From: an uncultured Dehalococcoidia bacterium
Lineage (GTDB): Bacteria; Chloroflexota; Dehalococcoidia; Lucifugimonadales; Lucifugimonadaceae
Direction of reading: 5' to 3'
Assembly (NCBI GenBank): GCA_958295935.1
Contig: OY282385.1
Span: 1,488,001 to 1,552,000 of the forward strand
DNA: 64,000 bases
Positions 35,021-44,531 of this stretch are shown here, one piece after another. Position 1 is the stretch's first letter; each line of letters begins with the position of its first letter. Made by a program: the position numbers and the translations under genes. Below the pieces are notes generated by a model. It worked only from the letters and a program-made list of their open reading frames with translations. It was not told the origin of the DNA and searched no databases.

Positions 35021-38000
35021 ACGGACAGTGCTCGCAACTTCTCTACAACTGATCCTGAAGCGCGCCATAGCTCACTGGAAGCTCCTGATTGCCGTAGTCG
35101 TCGGCGTAATGCTGGCAGTGACCATCATGGCCACCTCAAGCGTCTACTTCGACAGCTTGCGCGAACTTGGACTGCAGAGAGTGTTGAACGACTATCCCGA
35201 TACACAGTTAGACGTCCTCGTAGATGCATCCATCAGGCCAATCGACGACGGCTCCCACGGCTCCATCACCAACGTTATCGATAACAGGGTCGTCCGCCCG
35301 CTAGCCAGACATCTGCACGGCAAGAACCTCGCCCTAAGATCGTGGACCTTCTTCTTCGCCGAGCAGCCCCCGCCGATGGCCCCGGCCAACGAGTGCCCAT
35401 GCGTACATAGACCAAACCTATCGCAGGACGACGGCGGACCAGCGCAAATGATCGAGTGCGACTGCCGCCGAATATCGTTCCTCACAGTTCCCGAACAAGA
35501 CCAACGCATAACCATCCTGCAAGGAAGGCCCCCAAAACCAGTCGTAGAACTCCCAGCCGGAGACCAAACCCTGATGATCGAAGGACTAGTCTCCGCCGAG
35601 ACGGCCGCCCTCTTCGACCTCAGCGTGGGCTCCGTCTTGGCCGCCAGGCCCTTTTGGGATGAAGAACACAGCAGCGTAGAAGCCGTCATAACCGGAATCT
35701 ACCGGCGATCCGATCAGGATGACCCGGTATGGCGCATATGGAGGGAATCATTTAACTATCGGGGAACCACGCTGGAGTTCGCAGACGTCGTCGTGCCAGA
35801 GGAGACGCTAAGGGGCGCGCTGGCAGCCTACTTCCCCTTCATGGGCGCCGAATATGCATGGCTGCTCAACGTCAACGCATCCAGCATCCACCCCACCGAT
35901 ACCCCTCGCATCCGAGGAGCTATAGACCATCTGGTAGGACAGCTCAGCGCAAACGTCAATGGATTCAGGTTCAGAAGCCAGTTGCCCGACGCACTCGAAC
36001 GATTCGAGATTGAACTCTTCTTCAACCGCCTGCCGATGTTCATAGTCCTGATACTCATCGTCCTCATAGCCCTCTACTACGTGGTCACGCTTGGGTCGAT
36101 GCTGGTCGACGCACAAAAACCCGAGATCGCCATGCTCAGATCCCGGGGCGCCACCTCGGTACAGATACTCGCAGTATTCGTGGTAGAGGCGGCGCTGCTC
36201 TCCGCCGGCGCGCTCGCGGTATGCCCATTCCTCGCGCTTGGCGCAGTAAGCCTTACCGGCATAGTGCCGGGACTCGCAGACCTGAACGGCGGCGCAGCTT
36301 TACCCGTCCGTCTCACCGGCGAGGTCTACAGATTGGCAGCCCTCGGCTCCGGCCTGACCCTGCTCGCCCTCATGATCCCGGCCATACGAGCCTCACGCAT
36401 CGGATTGCTCAGAGAACGCCGATCAAGAACAAGGCCCAACCGATTGGCCGTCGCTCAACGCTACTACCTGGACCTCGGATTCCTAGGCATAGTCCTCTTC
36501 CTCTTTTGGCAACTCACCAAACAAGGGTCCTTCGTAGCCACCAGGCTGCTAGGAGAGACAGCCGTGAACCAGCTGATATTGGCGGCGCCCGCAGTCTTCT
36601 TGGTCGCCGCAGCCCTGGTCATACTGCGAGTGTTTCCCCTGATACTCGACGTGATGGGAAGGTTGCTGGCAAGCCGCTACGCGAGTGGGCTCACCCCGCT
36701 CGCGATCGTGCTGGGCATATGGCAGATGTCCAGAAATCCCGCCCACTACATGCAACTGGGCCTGTTGATCATTCTAGGAGCAGGACTCGGCGTCTTTGCA
36801 GCCACCTTTGCAGCCACACTCGAACGCAGCGCACAGGACGGAGCCCTGTACGAGTCCGGCGCCGACGTGCGAGTCACCTCGTTCACAATGCCGACAGGAG
36901 GACAGAGCTACTCGATGAAGGAACTGATCGCCGGCGTGGACAGTGTGGAAACGGTAGCTACGGTAAACCGACTGCGCAGCTTCCCGGCCGGCGGACTCAA
37001 CTTCGACACCTTCAACCTGCTGGCCGTTGACGTCGAAAACTTTGCCGCCGTGGCATACGAACGGGACGACTTCATGGCCGGAAACCTGCACGACTCGATC
37101 TCAAAAATCAAACTAGACGATCCGCCGCCTCTGAGGCTGCCGGACGGAACCGAACGTATCAGCCTGGCAGTACGGCCCACCACGCCAAGGCCCGATGTAA
37201 ACGTGTTCGCGCGAATGAGCGACGCGAACAGTCGCTACTTCTCAGTGAACCTGGGCAGTCTGACCCCACAATCGGATCTCCCAGGCTTCCGCTGCGACCA
37301 GGGGAACAACGACTCCGGCGGCGGATGGTGCCGCATCGGCGCTAACGTCAACCCAACAGGCCGGCGCGCCCTCCACCCAAAACCACCCATATACCTGCAC
37401 TACATCGGCATATGGTCCTTCGACGAACTCCAACCCGGACAGTTCCTGATTGACGACATCTCAGCCCATACGAGGCTGGCAGAGCAGCAAACAGTCCTCG
37501 AAGATTTCCAGTCGGTAAAGGGCTGGCATGAACTCAGGCCCGGTCGCAGGTCCTTGGGAGACGCCTTCACTCAGGCGCTCGACAGTAGCGGAAACCCCCT
37601 CCCCGGCATCGGCAGGTTCCGCTGGACCGAGGGTGTACGCGGAGAGGCGAGAGGGTTCTCCGCCTCAAGCCTCGCAGACCCCATGCCCGCGCTCGCTACA
37701 CAGTCCTTCATGGACTCATACGGCGCTGAAATAGGCGACACACTGGCCGCTTCCACGCAGTCCACCGCTTTCGACGTACAAGTCGTCGAGACAATCGACT
37801 ACTTCCCCACGATGGACCCACAGGACGACCCCTTCCTGATCGTCGACGTCAACGCGCTGCATCGCCGGGTAAACACGGCAAGCCCATACGCCGAACGCAG
37901 CCCAAACGAGTACTGGGCCAGTGTCGCCGGGCCGATCGACCACGACCGGCTGGCAGCCACCCTGAACTCCAATGGGGGACGATACAGAGAGGTGATCGAT

Positions 38001-38471
38001 CGTGTGGACGTACTACAGCGTGCCGCTATAGACCCGCTGGTATCCGCCGGATGGAAAGCGCTGCTGGGCCTCGCCTTCATCACAGTGCTCATAGTGGCCG
38101 CCCTCGGATTCACAGTCCACTCGAGAATATCGTTCGAAGCCCGGCGCGGCGAGTTCGCAACCCTGCGCTCCGTGGGCATGTCCATGCGACAACTCGCAAG
38201 CCTAGTACTCACAGAGCAACTGCTCATCATCGCCACGGCCGTCGGCTTCGGAGTCTTCCTGGGACTGCGCACCGGAGCAATCGTCATGCCCTATCTGGCA
38301 AACACCTCAGTCACCGGGCAAATAACGCCCCCCATGCTGCTGGAAGTCGACTGGAGTGGGTTTGCAGTCACCTTTGGGCTGTTCTTCATAGTGTTCGCCG
38401 TGGTACTGGCCATCCTCGTCGCCACGGTCTACCGCACCGCCATACACAGCGTCATGCGCGCCTCCGAATAA
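34995..38471 (+). CDS. Second large FtsX-type ABC transporter permease
   Basis: 1158 residues. Same architecture as its upstream neighbour: N-terminal helix (about 25-47), external domain, FtsX core with DAQKPEIAMLRSRGATSVQIL (about 340-475), helices to ~600, a second external domain (about 610-1020) and the C-terminal core ARRGEFATLRSVGMSMRQLASLVLTEQLLII. The external part contains a Cys-rich patch (ECPCVH, ECDCRR) near residues 130-155, perhaps a disulfide or metal site. The ATG at 34995 overlaps the upstream gene by 26 nt; a GTG at 35028 is an alternative. The two probably form a heterodimeric permease driven by an ATPase encoded elsewhere. Confidence 0.85.
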   Translation: MNLQAREAERTVLATSLQLILKRAIAHWKLLIAVVVGVMLAVTIMATSSVYFDSLRELGLQRVLNDYPDTQLDVLVDASIRPIDDGSHGSITNVIDNRVVRPLARHLHGKNLALRSWTFFFAEQPPPMAPANECPCVHRPNLSQDDGGPAQMIECDCRRISFLTVPEQDQRITILQGRPPKPVVELPAGDQTLMIEGLVSAETAALFDLSVGSVLAARPFWDEEHSSVEAVITGIYRRSDQDDPVWRIWRESFNYRGTTLEFADVVVPEETLRGALAAYFPFMGAEYAWLLNVNASSIHPTDTPRIRGAIDHLVGQLSANVNGFRFRSQLPDALERFEIELFFNRLPMFIVLILIVLIALYYVVTLGSMLVDAQKPEIAMLRSRGATSVQILAVFVVEAALLSAGALAVCPFLALGAVSLTGIVPGLADLNGGAALPVRLTGEVYRLAALGSGLTLLALMIPAIRASRIGLLRERRSRTRPNRLAVAQRYYLDLGFLGIVLFLFWQLTKQGSFVATRLLGETAVNQLILAAPAVFLVAAALVILRVFPLILDVMGRLLASRYASGLTPLAIVLGIWQMSRNPAHYMQLGLLIILGAGLGVFAATFAATLERSAQDGALYESGADVRVTSFTMPTGGQSYSMKELIAGVDSVETVATVNRLRSFPAGGLNFDTFNLLAVDVENFAAVAYERDDFMAGNLHDSISKIKLDDPPPLRLPDGTERISLAVRPTTPRPDVNVFARMSDANSRYFSVNLGSLTPQSDLPGFRCDQGNNDSGGGWCRIGANVNPTGRRALHPKPPIYLHYIGIWSFDELQPGQFLIDDISAHTRLAEQQTVLEDFQSVKGWHELRPGRRSLGDAFTQALDSSGNPLPGIGRFRWTEGVRGEARGFSASSLADPMPALATQSFMDSYGAEIGDTLAASTQSTAFDVQVVETIDYFPTMDPQDDPFLIVDVNALHRRVNTASPYAERSPNEYWASVAGPIDHDRLAATLNSNGGRYREVIDRVDVLQRAAIDPLVSAGWKALLGLAFITVLIVAALGFTVHSRISFEARRGEFATLRSVGMSMRQLASLVLTEQLLIIATAVGFGVFLGLRTGAIVMPYLANTSVTGQITPPMLLEVDWSGFAVTFGLFFIVFAVVLAILVATVYRTAIHSVMRASE

Positions 38472-38627
38472 GCCGGCGAACGCCTAAAACGCGGCTCTGC
38501 CATCAAGGTCCGAGAATGCCGCGTCGCTCAGTAGGAATTAGCCAACTCGATACCTGACAGGTCATGTATTAGGCCCACGCTATCCCCGTTTTCTGTCCCG
38601 CAAGGCCGGAATAAATACAGATACGCG

Positions 38628-38670
38628 CAACGGACACAGAACCGGCCATGCGCCAGCCCTGTGTCCGTTG
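38628..38670. terminator. Bidirectional terminator-like hairpin between convergent genes
   Basis: Perfect 12-bp inverted repeat CAACGGACACAG / CTGTGTCCGTTG with a 19-nt loop, placed between the stop of the permease gene (38471) and the stop of the minus-strand gene at 38723. No strong U-run on either side. Confidence 0.55.
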
Positions 38671-38722
38671 ACGATTACAGCTCTACCCAGGGCGAAACTT
38701 CGCCCAGCGCGATGCCTTGCTC

Positions 38723-39493
38723 TTAGCGGTTCCCTGCCTCGCCTATGCGAGACGCTACTCTAGCCACGCCCCGGCCCATCGGCCCCACCACGTAGCCCTC
38801 GATGAAACCCGCCGCAAACGCAAAGGCGAACATCGCCAGTTGCCCGACCAACACGCCGCCGCCGCCAAGACCGGACAGGAACACTATCGGCGTCTCCGTC
38901 GTCTGGTCTGAGACGATCGGAAGCGAAATGATCCCCGCCCCGAAGGTGGCGAACACCGCCATGGCCAGCACGCCGCCAACCAGAGGCCTGGCAAGCCCAT
39001 ACACCAGCAGCGCGCCTCGGTCCGTGTGCTCGTTCTGCATCAACACCGTGCGCAACAGGACTCGGAACGCAGAACCCGCCACTCCGAAGATTGCCGCAGC
39101 AAGCACGATCTGCACAGGAGTGCCCAAGAAGAGAGTGCTTTCAAGTACCGCCCAGGCGGTGAAAGCCCAGAGAGCGCCGCCCAAGAGAGCCATACCGGCC
39201 AGCGGGTTCACCACTCGTCGGAGAAGCGTGCGCGTGTGGATCATCTCATCCACACCTTGGGTCAGTGTCTCGACCACCTCATCACCCGTCTTGGAGACGT
39301 CCAGAGCGCCAGACATTGCTCGGTCAATCCACGCCTGTAGGTTCTGGAGCATAGAGTCATGATCTCTGAGCTTCGCACTCTTCACTCGAATGATGAGGCG
39401 CTCCACATGGGCGATGAACAGGGCCGTATCGCCCATGGTGCTCCGCTCACCTTCACTGGGCTTCACGTCCTGTAGAAGAACAGGCTCTGCCAT
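38723..39493 (-). CDS. Four-helix membrane protein of unknown function
   Basis: 256 residues from ATG 39493, which has AAGGAG 7 nt upstream; the frame reaches further upstream but without support. The N-terminal ~110 residues are soluble and helical (LFIAHVERLIIRVKSAKLRDHDSMLQNLQAWIDRAM), followed by about four membrane helices (about 100-125, 128-150, 170-195, 205-235) and a basic C-terminus. No recognised domain. It has its own promoter (39585-39614) and a hairpin terminator downstream, so it is a single-gene unit. Confidence 0.7.
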   Translation of the reverse strand: MAEPVLLQDVKPSEGERSTMGDTALFIAHVERLIIRVKSAKLRDHDSMLQNLQAWIDRAMSGALDVSKTGDEVVETLTQGVDEMIHTRTLLRRVVNPLAGMALLGGALWAFTAWAVLESTLFLGTPVQIVLAAAIFGVAGSAFRVLLRTVLMQNEHTDRGALLVYGLARPLVGGVLAMAVFATFGAGIISLPIVSDQTTETPIVFLSGLGGGGVLVGQLAMFAFAFAAGFIEGYVVGPMGRGVARVASRIGEAGNR

Positions 39494-39814
39494 ATCTGGC
39501 TCCTTTCTCGACAAAAGTTGTAAAACTACACCCGCCCATCGCTGGAAACGCTCCTTGAACGCATTCGCCGGGCAGGTCAAACTGACAATACCAGCACATA
39601 CGATTAAGGGTCAAGGAATACTGGGGCGGCGTACCATCACTAATCGCCGGTTTCGAGCTTTCCCAGGATACCAATAGCGATTCACCCCTAAGCGCGTGGG
39701 GGCGTGAGCCAAGCCACCTGGGCCTAATCCCAAGATCGGTAGCGCCGGACGGACAACCATTCGCCATGAGCCGGAACCCGCTGCTGACCGCGTAGCAGGC
39801 CTGGCCGCGGCCCT
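39494..39814. other. Intergenic region with the promoter of the four-helix protein
   Basis: 321 bases between two minus-strand genes. Besides the sigma-70-type promoter listed separately, nothing recognisable. Confidence 0.5.
39585..39614 (-). promoter_or_regulatory. Sigma-70-type promoter
   Basis: On the minus strand TTGACC (39614-39609), 18-bp spacer, TATTGT (39590-39585). It would start transcription near 39577, about 85 nt ahead of the ATG at 39493. Confidence 0.5.
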
Positions 39815-40465
39815 TTACGAACGTTCCGCTTCCTCGCCCTCCGGTGATACGCCGATGGCGCGTCCCTGAGAAATTCCCCGCGCCCTCCTCGTCCTGCGGG
39901 ATTGAAAGACAAGCCACGCAACGCCCGCGGCGAAGGCAAGGATGATCAGCCCCAGCACGGCAGTCCCATAAGGGACGTTTTCCCCGCTGCGTACTCTGGG
40001 CTCAACTTTCAGAATTCCCTCAGCCCCAGCAACCCCCGCCCCAGCCTCAACTTCCACGTCGATAGTCCATACCCCGTCTTTATTCAGCGATATCTGGGAT
40101 ATGTAGGTCAGACGATCAGATGGAGAGTTTAGCGCCGGACTATACAGACGGCGGCCTCCATCGGGAGGCGTGCCGAAAACCGCGATGCGGGCGTCTGTGA
40201 TCGGCTCTCCGGACGAAACTTCCAGAACGTTCACCATAACGCGCTGTGTCCCCGAAACTGACTTCGATCCCGTGGCGCGAGCGGTGATGCGATAAGGACC
40301 CGACACCTCATCGACGATCCCCTGGCTGGGAAACGAATCCGGACTTTGAGCCAAGACCAACTCGCCTGTGCGGGAGGCCTGCCATAATGCAGCAGCCAAG
40401 AGCAGCGCAGCCAAAGCTGCCGTGAACACTCTGCAGCCTGTCGATTTTGTAATCACATCCTCCAA
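39815..40465 (-). CDS. Secreted/membrane-anchored protein with C-terminal helix
   Basis: 216 residues, start uncertain (TTG 40465; a GTG three codons later also follows a GGAGG). N-terminal signal segment (about 13-28) with possible cleavage after LAQS, an extracytoplasmic beta-sandwich-like domain (about 40-165) and one C-terminal membrane helix (about 167-188) followed by an Arg-rich tail (QSRRTRRARG). The signal-domain-helix layout and the phrases GPYRITARATGS and RVMVNVLEVSSGEPITDARIAV recall FixH/YtkA-like or carboxypeptidase-regulatory-like domains, but no assignment is safe. Divergent from the flippase-like gene. Confidence 0.65.
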   Translation of the reverse strand: MEDVITKSTGCRVFTAALAALLLAAALWQASRTGELVLAQSPDSFPSQGIVDEVSGPYRITARATGSKSVSGTQRVMVNVLEVSSGEPITDARIAVFGTPPDGGRRLYSPALNSPSDRLTYISQISLNKDGVWTIDVEVEAGAGVAGAEGILKVEPRVRSGENVPYGTAVLGLIILAFAAGVAWLVFQSRRTRRARGISQGRAIGVSPEGEEAERS

Positions 40466-40543
40466 TATATCTGCTCAAATCCCGATGCAGACCACAAACG
40501 CGCAATCTGCCGTCCAACCGACCTGACCGTTCCGGGGATATTC

Positions 40544-41656
40544 ATGAGCGTCAGATTCAATACAGGCACGGTGATGACTATCGCACTGATCGCGCTTGCC
40601 GTCGCCGGGTTGGGCGTCATGCTCAGCGCGTGGGCGGACGTCCGCCAGGCCATCGGAAACGCCAATTGGCGGCCTCTGTTGTTGGCGCTCGTGGCGACCG
40701 CGATTACATACGCCGCCATAAGTGTACGGTTCGCCGCTCTCGCTCGCGCCGTAAGGATCCGGGCTCCTTTCAGGCTGCTCTGCGAACTCGGCGGTGTATC
40801 CACTCTACTCGGTCGCGTCGCAATAGGAGGCGGAACCGCGGGAATGCTCCTCCGTATCGTGACCCTCAAGCGGCGGTCCGCATCCATCTCAGCCGCTGCC
40901 GCCGCCTCGATCGCTCACTCTTACCTCAGCTTCATACTGGCGATTATCGTGCTTGTGGCGGCAATCGCCTACGCCGCCTCGGCAGGTTGGCTGGGCAGCA
41001 TTCAGACCGGCACGATCGCAGCCGCGACCATACTGCTCTTGGCCTGTGCAGCGTTCATTGCCGCGGCGCTATTCGCCAAACCCTTGAGAGACCGGCTAAC
41101 CGCCGGAATCACGCGGATGCTCTTCCGAGCAACCGGCAATGACCTCCGCGCTGAAGCGCTCCGTTTTGCACGTATCATCGATCAGGGAGCCAGAGGCGTA
41201 TGTAGCAGGCCCGCCCTGCCCGCCATGATAGCCGCGCTGCTCGTCATCGAAGCCGCGGCCGCGGGGGCCGCTTTGTGGCTGTGTTTCGCCGCCATCGGGC
41301 AGCCAATGAGCGCCGGCATTCTTCTTTTAGGATACGGCGTCGGCGTAGCCGTTGGCATGGTCTCCATGATCCCAGGCGGACTAGGCGTTCAGGAAGGCTC
41401 TATGGCGGGGGTCTACAGCCTGCTCGGAGTACCGCTCGAAGATGCAGTCGCGACCACGGTGCTGTTTCGGGCCGTACACTACTTCGCCCCGTTCCTCGCA
41501 AGCATACTCCTGTACCGCAAGATGCTCATAACGGAGTCAGGCACAAGCCTCAACACCAGTACGACCACCGCACAAAACACGTCAGACAGCACAGATGGCC
41601 GCGACGCAACACAGTCATCCGCGCTCACGGCCAACTCCTCGAAAAACACGCGCTGA
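40544..41656 (+). CDS. YbhN/UPF0104-type (lysylphosphatidylglycerol synthase TM region-like) membrane protein
   Basis: 370 residues, about eight membrane helices. The hallmark of the family is the C-terminal GMVSMIPGGLGVQEGSMAGVYSLLGVPLEDAVATTVLFRAVHYFAPF, corresponding to the MprF flippase domain signature. Also present is the early VRFAALARAVRIRAPF segment. Members are thought to move polar lipids or polyprenyl-linked molecules across the membrane; the catalytic aminoacyl transferase domain of MprF is absent. The C-terminal ~40 residues are Thr/Ser/Asn-rich and disordered. GGGGA lies 8 nt before the ATG. Confidence 0.83.
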   Translation: MSVRFNTGTVMTIALIALAVAGLGVMLSAWADVRQAIGNANWRPLLLALVATAITYAAISVRFAALARAVRIRAPFRLLCELGGVSTLLGRVAIGGGTAGMLLRIVTLKRRSASISAAAAASIAHSYLSFILAIIVLVAAIAYAASAGWLGSIQTGTIAAATILLLACAAFIAAALFAKPLRDRLTAGITRMLFRATGNDLRAEALRFARIIDQGARGVCSRPALPAMIAALLVIEAAAAGAALWLCFAAIGQPMSAGILLLGYGVGVAVGMVSMIPGGLGVQEGSMAGVYSLLGVPLEDAVATTVLFRAVHYFAPFLASILLYRKMLITESGTSLNTSTTTAQNTSDSTDGRDATQSSALTANSSKNTR

Positions 41657-41702
41657 CCAGCACACTTTCCCTCTGCCCGCGTCTAGAGCCCCGCATCTAC
41701 GA

Positions 41703-41755
41703 CGTAATTCAGCCGGAATTACGATACACACTACGGCATCTTTGAATTACGATAC
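41703..41755 (+). promoter_or_regulatory. Operator-like inverted repeat with a third half-site
   Basis: CGTAATTC-agccg-GAATTACG (41703-41723) is a perfect 8-bp inverted repeat; GAATTACGATAC occurs at 41716 and again, identical over 12 bp, at 41744. Lies about 95-145 bases before the TIM-barrel gene. Looks like binding sites for a dimeric regulator. Confidence 0.45.
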
Positions 41756-41848
41756 GCGCCCCGGTCCGTTCAACCCTTCCGGGCGCGAGCTTCACTACCG
41801 CCCCCGAAACCCCACCTCTAAAACACAGAGCGCGAGCACGTTTGCCAC

Positions 41849-42706
41849 ATGAATCTCAGTGACCGCATCGGCTTCGACGCAGGTTCCACGCGGCTTGAAG
41901 ACGCACTAGGCTGGGCTGCAGAAAACGGGTTCTATTACCTGGACTTCAACGCCGACTCCGGACCAAATCACCTCGACGCATGGCCCACTGAACGCATCCG
42001 GGCGGTCCGCAATCTGGCCCAAAAATACGACATCCACCTGGGACTGCACACCCTCTCCGCCGTCAACGTCGCAGAGTTCTCACCGCACGTTGCAAGAGCC
42101 GTCGACCAATACCTGATAGCCAACATCGACGTGGCGAACCGACTGGGATGCGAGTGGGTCGTCGTTCATGCCGGATACCATTTCACCGCCGACGTGCCCA
42201 ACCGCACAGAGGCATCCATCGACCGCCTCACCAGGGTCTCCAGGTACGCCGCAGATACCGGAGCGAGGCTGCTTCTGGAAAACCTGAACTTCGAGCCTGA
42301 CCGCGCAGAGGTGCACTATCTCGCCCACAACGTCGAGGAACTCCACAAGTTCTTCGACGCCATCCCCCCCAACCGCCTTGGCTGGTCCTTCACCGTCAAC
42401 CACGCACACCTCGTGCCCGAGGGCATCCACGGATTCCTCGACGAATTCGGCGCGGAACGCATAGGAGAGGTACGACTGGCAGACAATACCGGCGAGTACG
42501 AAGTACACCTCGTACCCGGCGAGGGCACGATAGACTTTGCAGCCCTCATATCCCGTCTGGAGGAAGCAAGATACCGCGGACACTACACGATGGCCTACGG
42601 CTCGAAAGAGCAGAAGCTGCAATCGCGCAACGCGCTGGCCGCCCTATGGCCCGGCGAGCATGGACAACGCCAGGAACTGCGTAAAACCACCGGAGAGTTG
42701 CAATGA
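41849..42706 (+). CDS. Xylose-isomerase-like TIM-barrel protein (sugar phosphate isomerase/epimerase family)
   Basis: 285 residues. TIM barrel of the AP_endonuc_2 superfamily: LGLHTLSAVN, WVVVHAGYHF, RLLLENLNFEPD, LGWSFTVNHAHL, VRLADNTGEYEVHLVPGEGTIDFAAL. Conserved Glu/His/Asp metal ligands are plausible at LLLEN, VNHAH and LVPGEGTIDF. Members isomerise or epimerise ketoses, inosose or hydroxypyruvate. Its stop overlaps the ATG of the gamma-glutamyltransferase gene (ATGA), so the two are cotranscribed and coupled, though a metabolic link is not obvious. An operator-like inverted repeat lies upstream. Confidence 0.82.
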   Translation: MNLSDRIGFDAGSTRLEDALGWAAENGFYYLDFNADSGPNHLDAWPTERIRAVRNLAQKYDIHLGLHTLSAVNVAEFSPHVARAVDQYLIANIDVANRLGCEWVVVHAGYHFTADVPNRTEASIDRLTRVSRYAADTGARLLLENLNFEPDRAEVHYLAHNVEELHKFFDAIPPNRLGWSFTVNHAHLVPEGIHGFLDEFGAERIGEVRLADNTGEYEVHLVPGEGTIDFAALISRLEEARYRGHYTMAYGSKEQKLQSRNALAALWPGEHGQRQELRKTTGELQ

Positions 42707-44358
42707 TCGAGATGTTTCCGAGCGACACGGCCCACGGCAGATCTAACCGAGCCCCCGCAACAGGACGCAGGGGAATGGTAGCGTCAGCACACCCACTGGC
42801 TACGCACGCCGGCCTGAACGTTCTCCGGGACCGCGGCAACGCAATCGACGCCGCAGTCGCAGTCGCAGCCGCGTTGAACGTCGTCGAGCCGTACATGTCA
42901 GGCATGGGCGGCGTCGGCGTCGCACTCGTATACGTCGCCTCGGAGGGACGAACTCGCTACCTCGACTTCTCAGGCCGAGCCGCCTCCACCGCACAACCCC
43001 AAATGTTCGACAACGTCACCCGAGACATGGGCCCCCTCGCGCCCCTCGTGCCCGGAAACTTGTCCGGCTGGATCACAATGCACGGCGCATACGGATCCTT
43101 GCCGCTCAGCCGCCTATTCAAGGAGGCCATCGACTACGCCGAAAACGGCTATCCCATCACTCCTATGAACGCCCACGTCATCGAGGGCGCTGTAGAACGC
43201 TTCGCACAGGTGGGATGGTCCTCAGAAGCCTTGGTCCGCCACGGCGACGCGCCTCCCACCGGATCGATGCTAAGACAACCCGACCTTGCCGAATCTCTGG
43301 CGCGGGTAGCAGCCGGAGGCGAAGAAGTATTCTACCGAGGCGAACTCGGCGACCGTATCTGCGAGGGACTCGCCGCGGCAGGAGGAATCATCAGCCGAGA
43401 CGACCTGGCATCATACCGCGCCGCTTGGGGAGAGCCTATCTGCACCAATTACCGAGGCCTGAACGTACGCGTCCCCCCACCCAATTCAGCAGGGTTCCAG
43501 ATACTCGAAACCCTCAACATACTGGACGGCTACGAGCATTTGGAATACGGAACGCCGGAAACCTTGCACCTGCTGATTGAAGCCGTGATGGCAGCAGCCG
43601 AAGACAGGGTCCGATTTGCAGGAGACCCGGACCACACAGAAATCCCGCTAGAACGGCTCATATCACCGGAATATGCCGCTGAACTGCGTTCGCGCATAGA
43701 CCTGAACCGCGCCAACAGCCCCCCAAAAGAGATGTTCGCCAGAGCGCAGATCGACTTGGTACCCGAGTTCGCCGTCATGCCGAAGGTACCGATGCCCGAA
43801 TTGACCACCCACTTCGCCACGGCTGACGCGGACGGAAACGTCGTTACCATTACGCAAACCTTGGGCGGAGGATTTGGGTCCGGCGTAGCACCCGGCGGCA
43901 CAGGCGTATTCCTGAATAACATGGGAAAATGGTTCGACATAGACCCAGACTGCGAAAGCCCAAACCTCATAGCCCCGGGCAAGCGCGTCGACTTCTGCGT
44001 AGCGCCCGCACAAATCTTCTCCGGTGACAAGATCGTACTCAGTATCGGGACCCCCGGAAGCTACGGCATCCTGCACACCACCGCGCAAATGATTCACCAC
44101 TACGCAGACGCAGGCATGAACGTGCAAGAGGCGATTGAGGCCCCAAGGTTCCGCTTATACGACACCGGCGACGTCTTCTACGAAGACAGAGTGCCCACAA
44201 AGACTCTGAACGAACTCCGCCGCATCGGACGCGTCATTGGAACCCTCCCAGCGTGGACCTCGGCCGTCGGAGGCGGACACGGCATTCAGTTCACGGAGTT
44301 CGGCACATTCTTGGGCGGCGCAGATCCAAGACGAGACGGAACCGCGGCAGGCTGGTAG
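42703..44358 (+). CDS. ggt: Gamma-glutamyltransferase-family Ntn hydrolase
   Basis: 551 residues. Self-cleaving N-terminal nucleophile hydrolase. The predicted cleavage and nucleophile is Thr368 in ELTTHFATADADGNVVTITQTLGGGFGSG. Other signatures are GMVASAHPLATHAGLNVLRDRGNAIDAAVA, SGMGGVGVALVY, VPGNLSGWITMHGAYG and the C-terminal SIGTPGSYGILHTTAQMI (oxyanion/Ser-Ser region variant GTPGSYG). No signal peptide, unlike many periplasmic GGTs, so a cytoplasmic role (glutathione-like, acyl-amide or cephalosporin-acylase-type activity) is possible. 4-nt overlap with the TIM-barrel gene. Confidence 0.88.
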   Translation: MIEMFPSDTAHGRSNRAPATGRRGMVASAHPLATHAGLNVLRDRGNAIDAAVAVAAALNVVEPYMSGMGGVGVALVYVASEGRTRYLDFSGRAASTAQPQMFDNVTRDMGPLAPLVPGNLSGWITMHGAYGSLPLSRLFKEAIDYAENGYPITPMNAHVIEGAVERFAQVGWSSEALVRHGDAPPTGSMLRQPDLAESLARVAAGGEEVFYRGELGDRICEGLAAAGGIISRDDLASYRAAWGEPICTNYRGLNVRVPPPNSAGFQILETLNILDGYEHLEYGTPETLHLLIEAVMAAAEDRVRFAGDPDHTEIPLERLISPEYAAELRSRIDLNRANSPPKEMFARAQIDLVPEFAVMPKVPMPELTTHFATADADGNVVTITQTLGGGFGSGVAPGGTGVFLNNMGKWFDIDPDCESPNLIAPGKRVDFCVAPAQIFSGDKIVLSIGTPGSYGILHTTAQMIHHYADAGMNVQEAIEAPRFRLYDTGDVFYEDRVPTKTLNELRRIGRVIGTLPAWTSAVGGGHGIQFTEFGTFLGGADPRRDGTAAGW

Positions 44359-44531
44359 CGCCCACGCGCCCCCCATTACCGGAGGGCAACAGGCAAGATC
44401 CATCCAACCATTCCTCCCGGCAGTATTTCGCCGCCGTAATCACGCACGTATCATCTTTGAATGCAACGCGCGCGCCTTGAGAACCAACCGATACGTGTAG
44501 GCCCGCTTTCCTGAGTGCCGAGAACCAGCTG

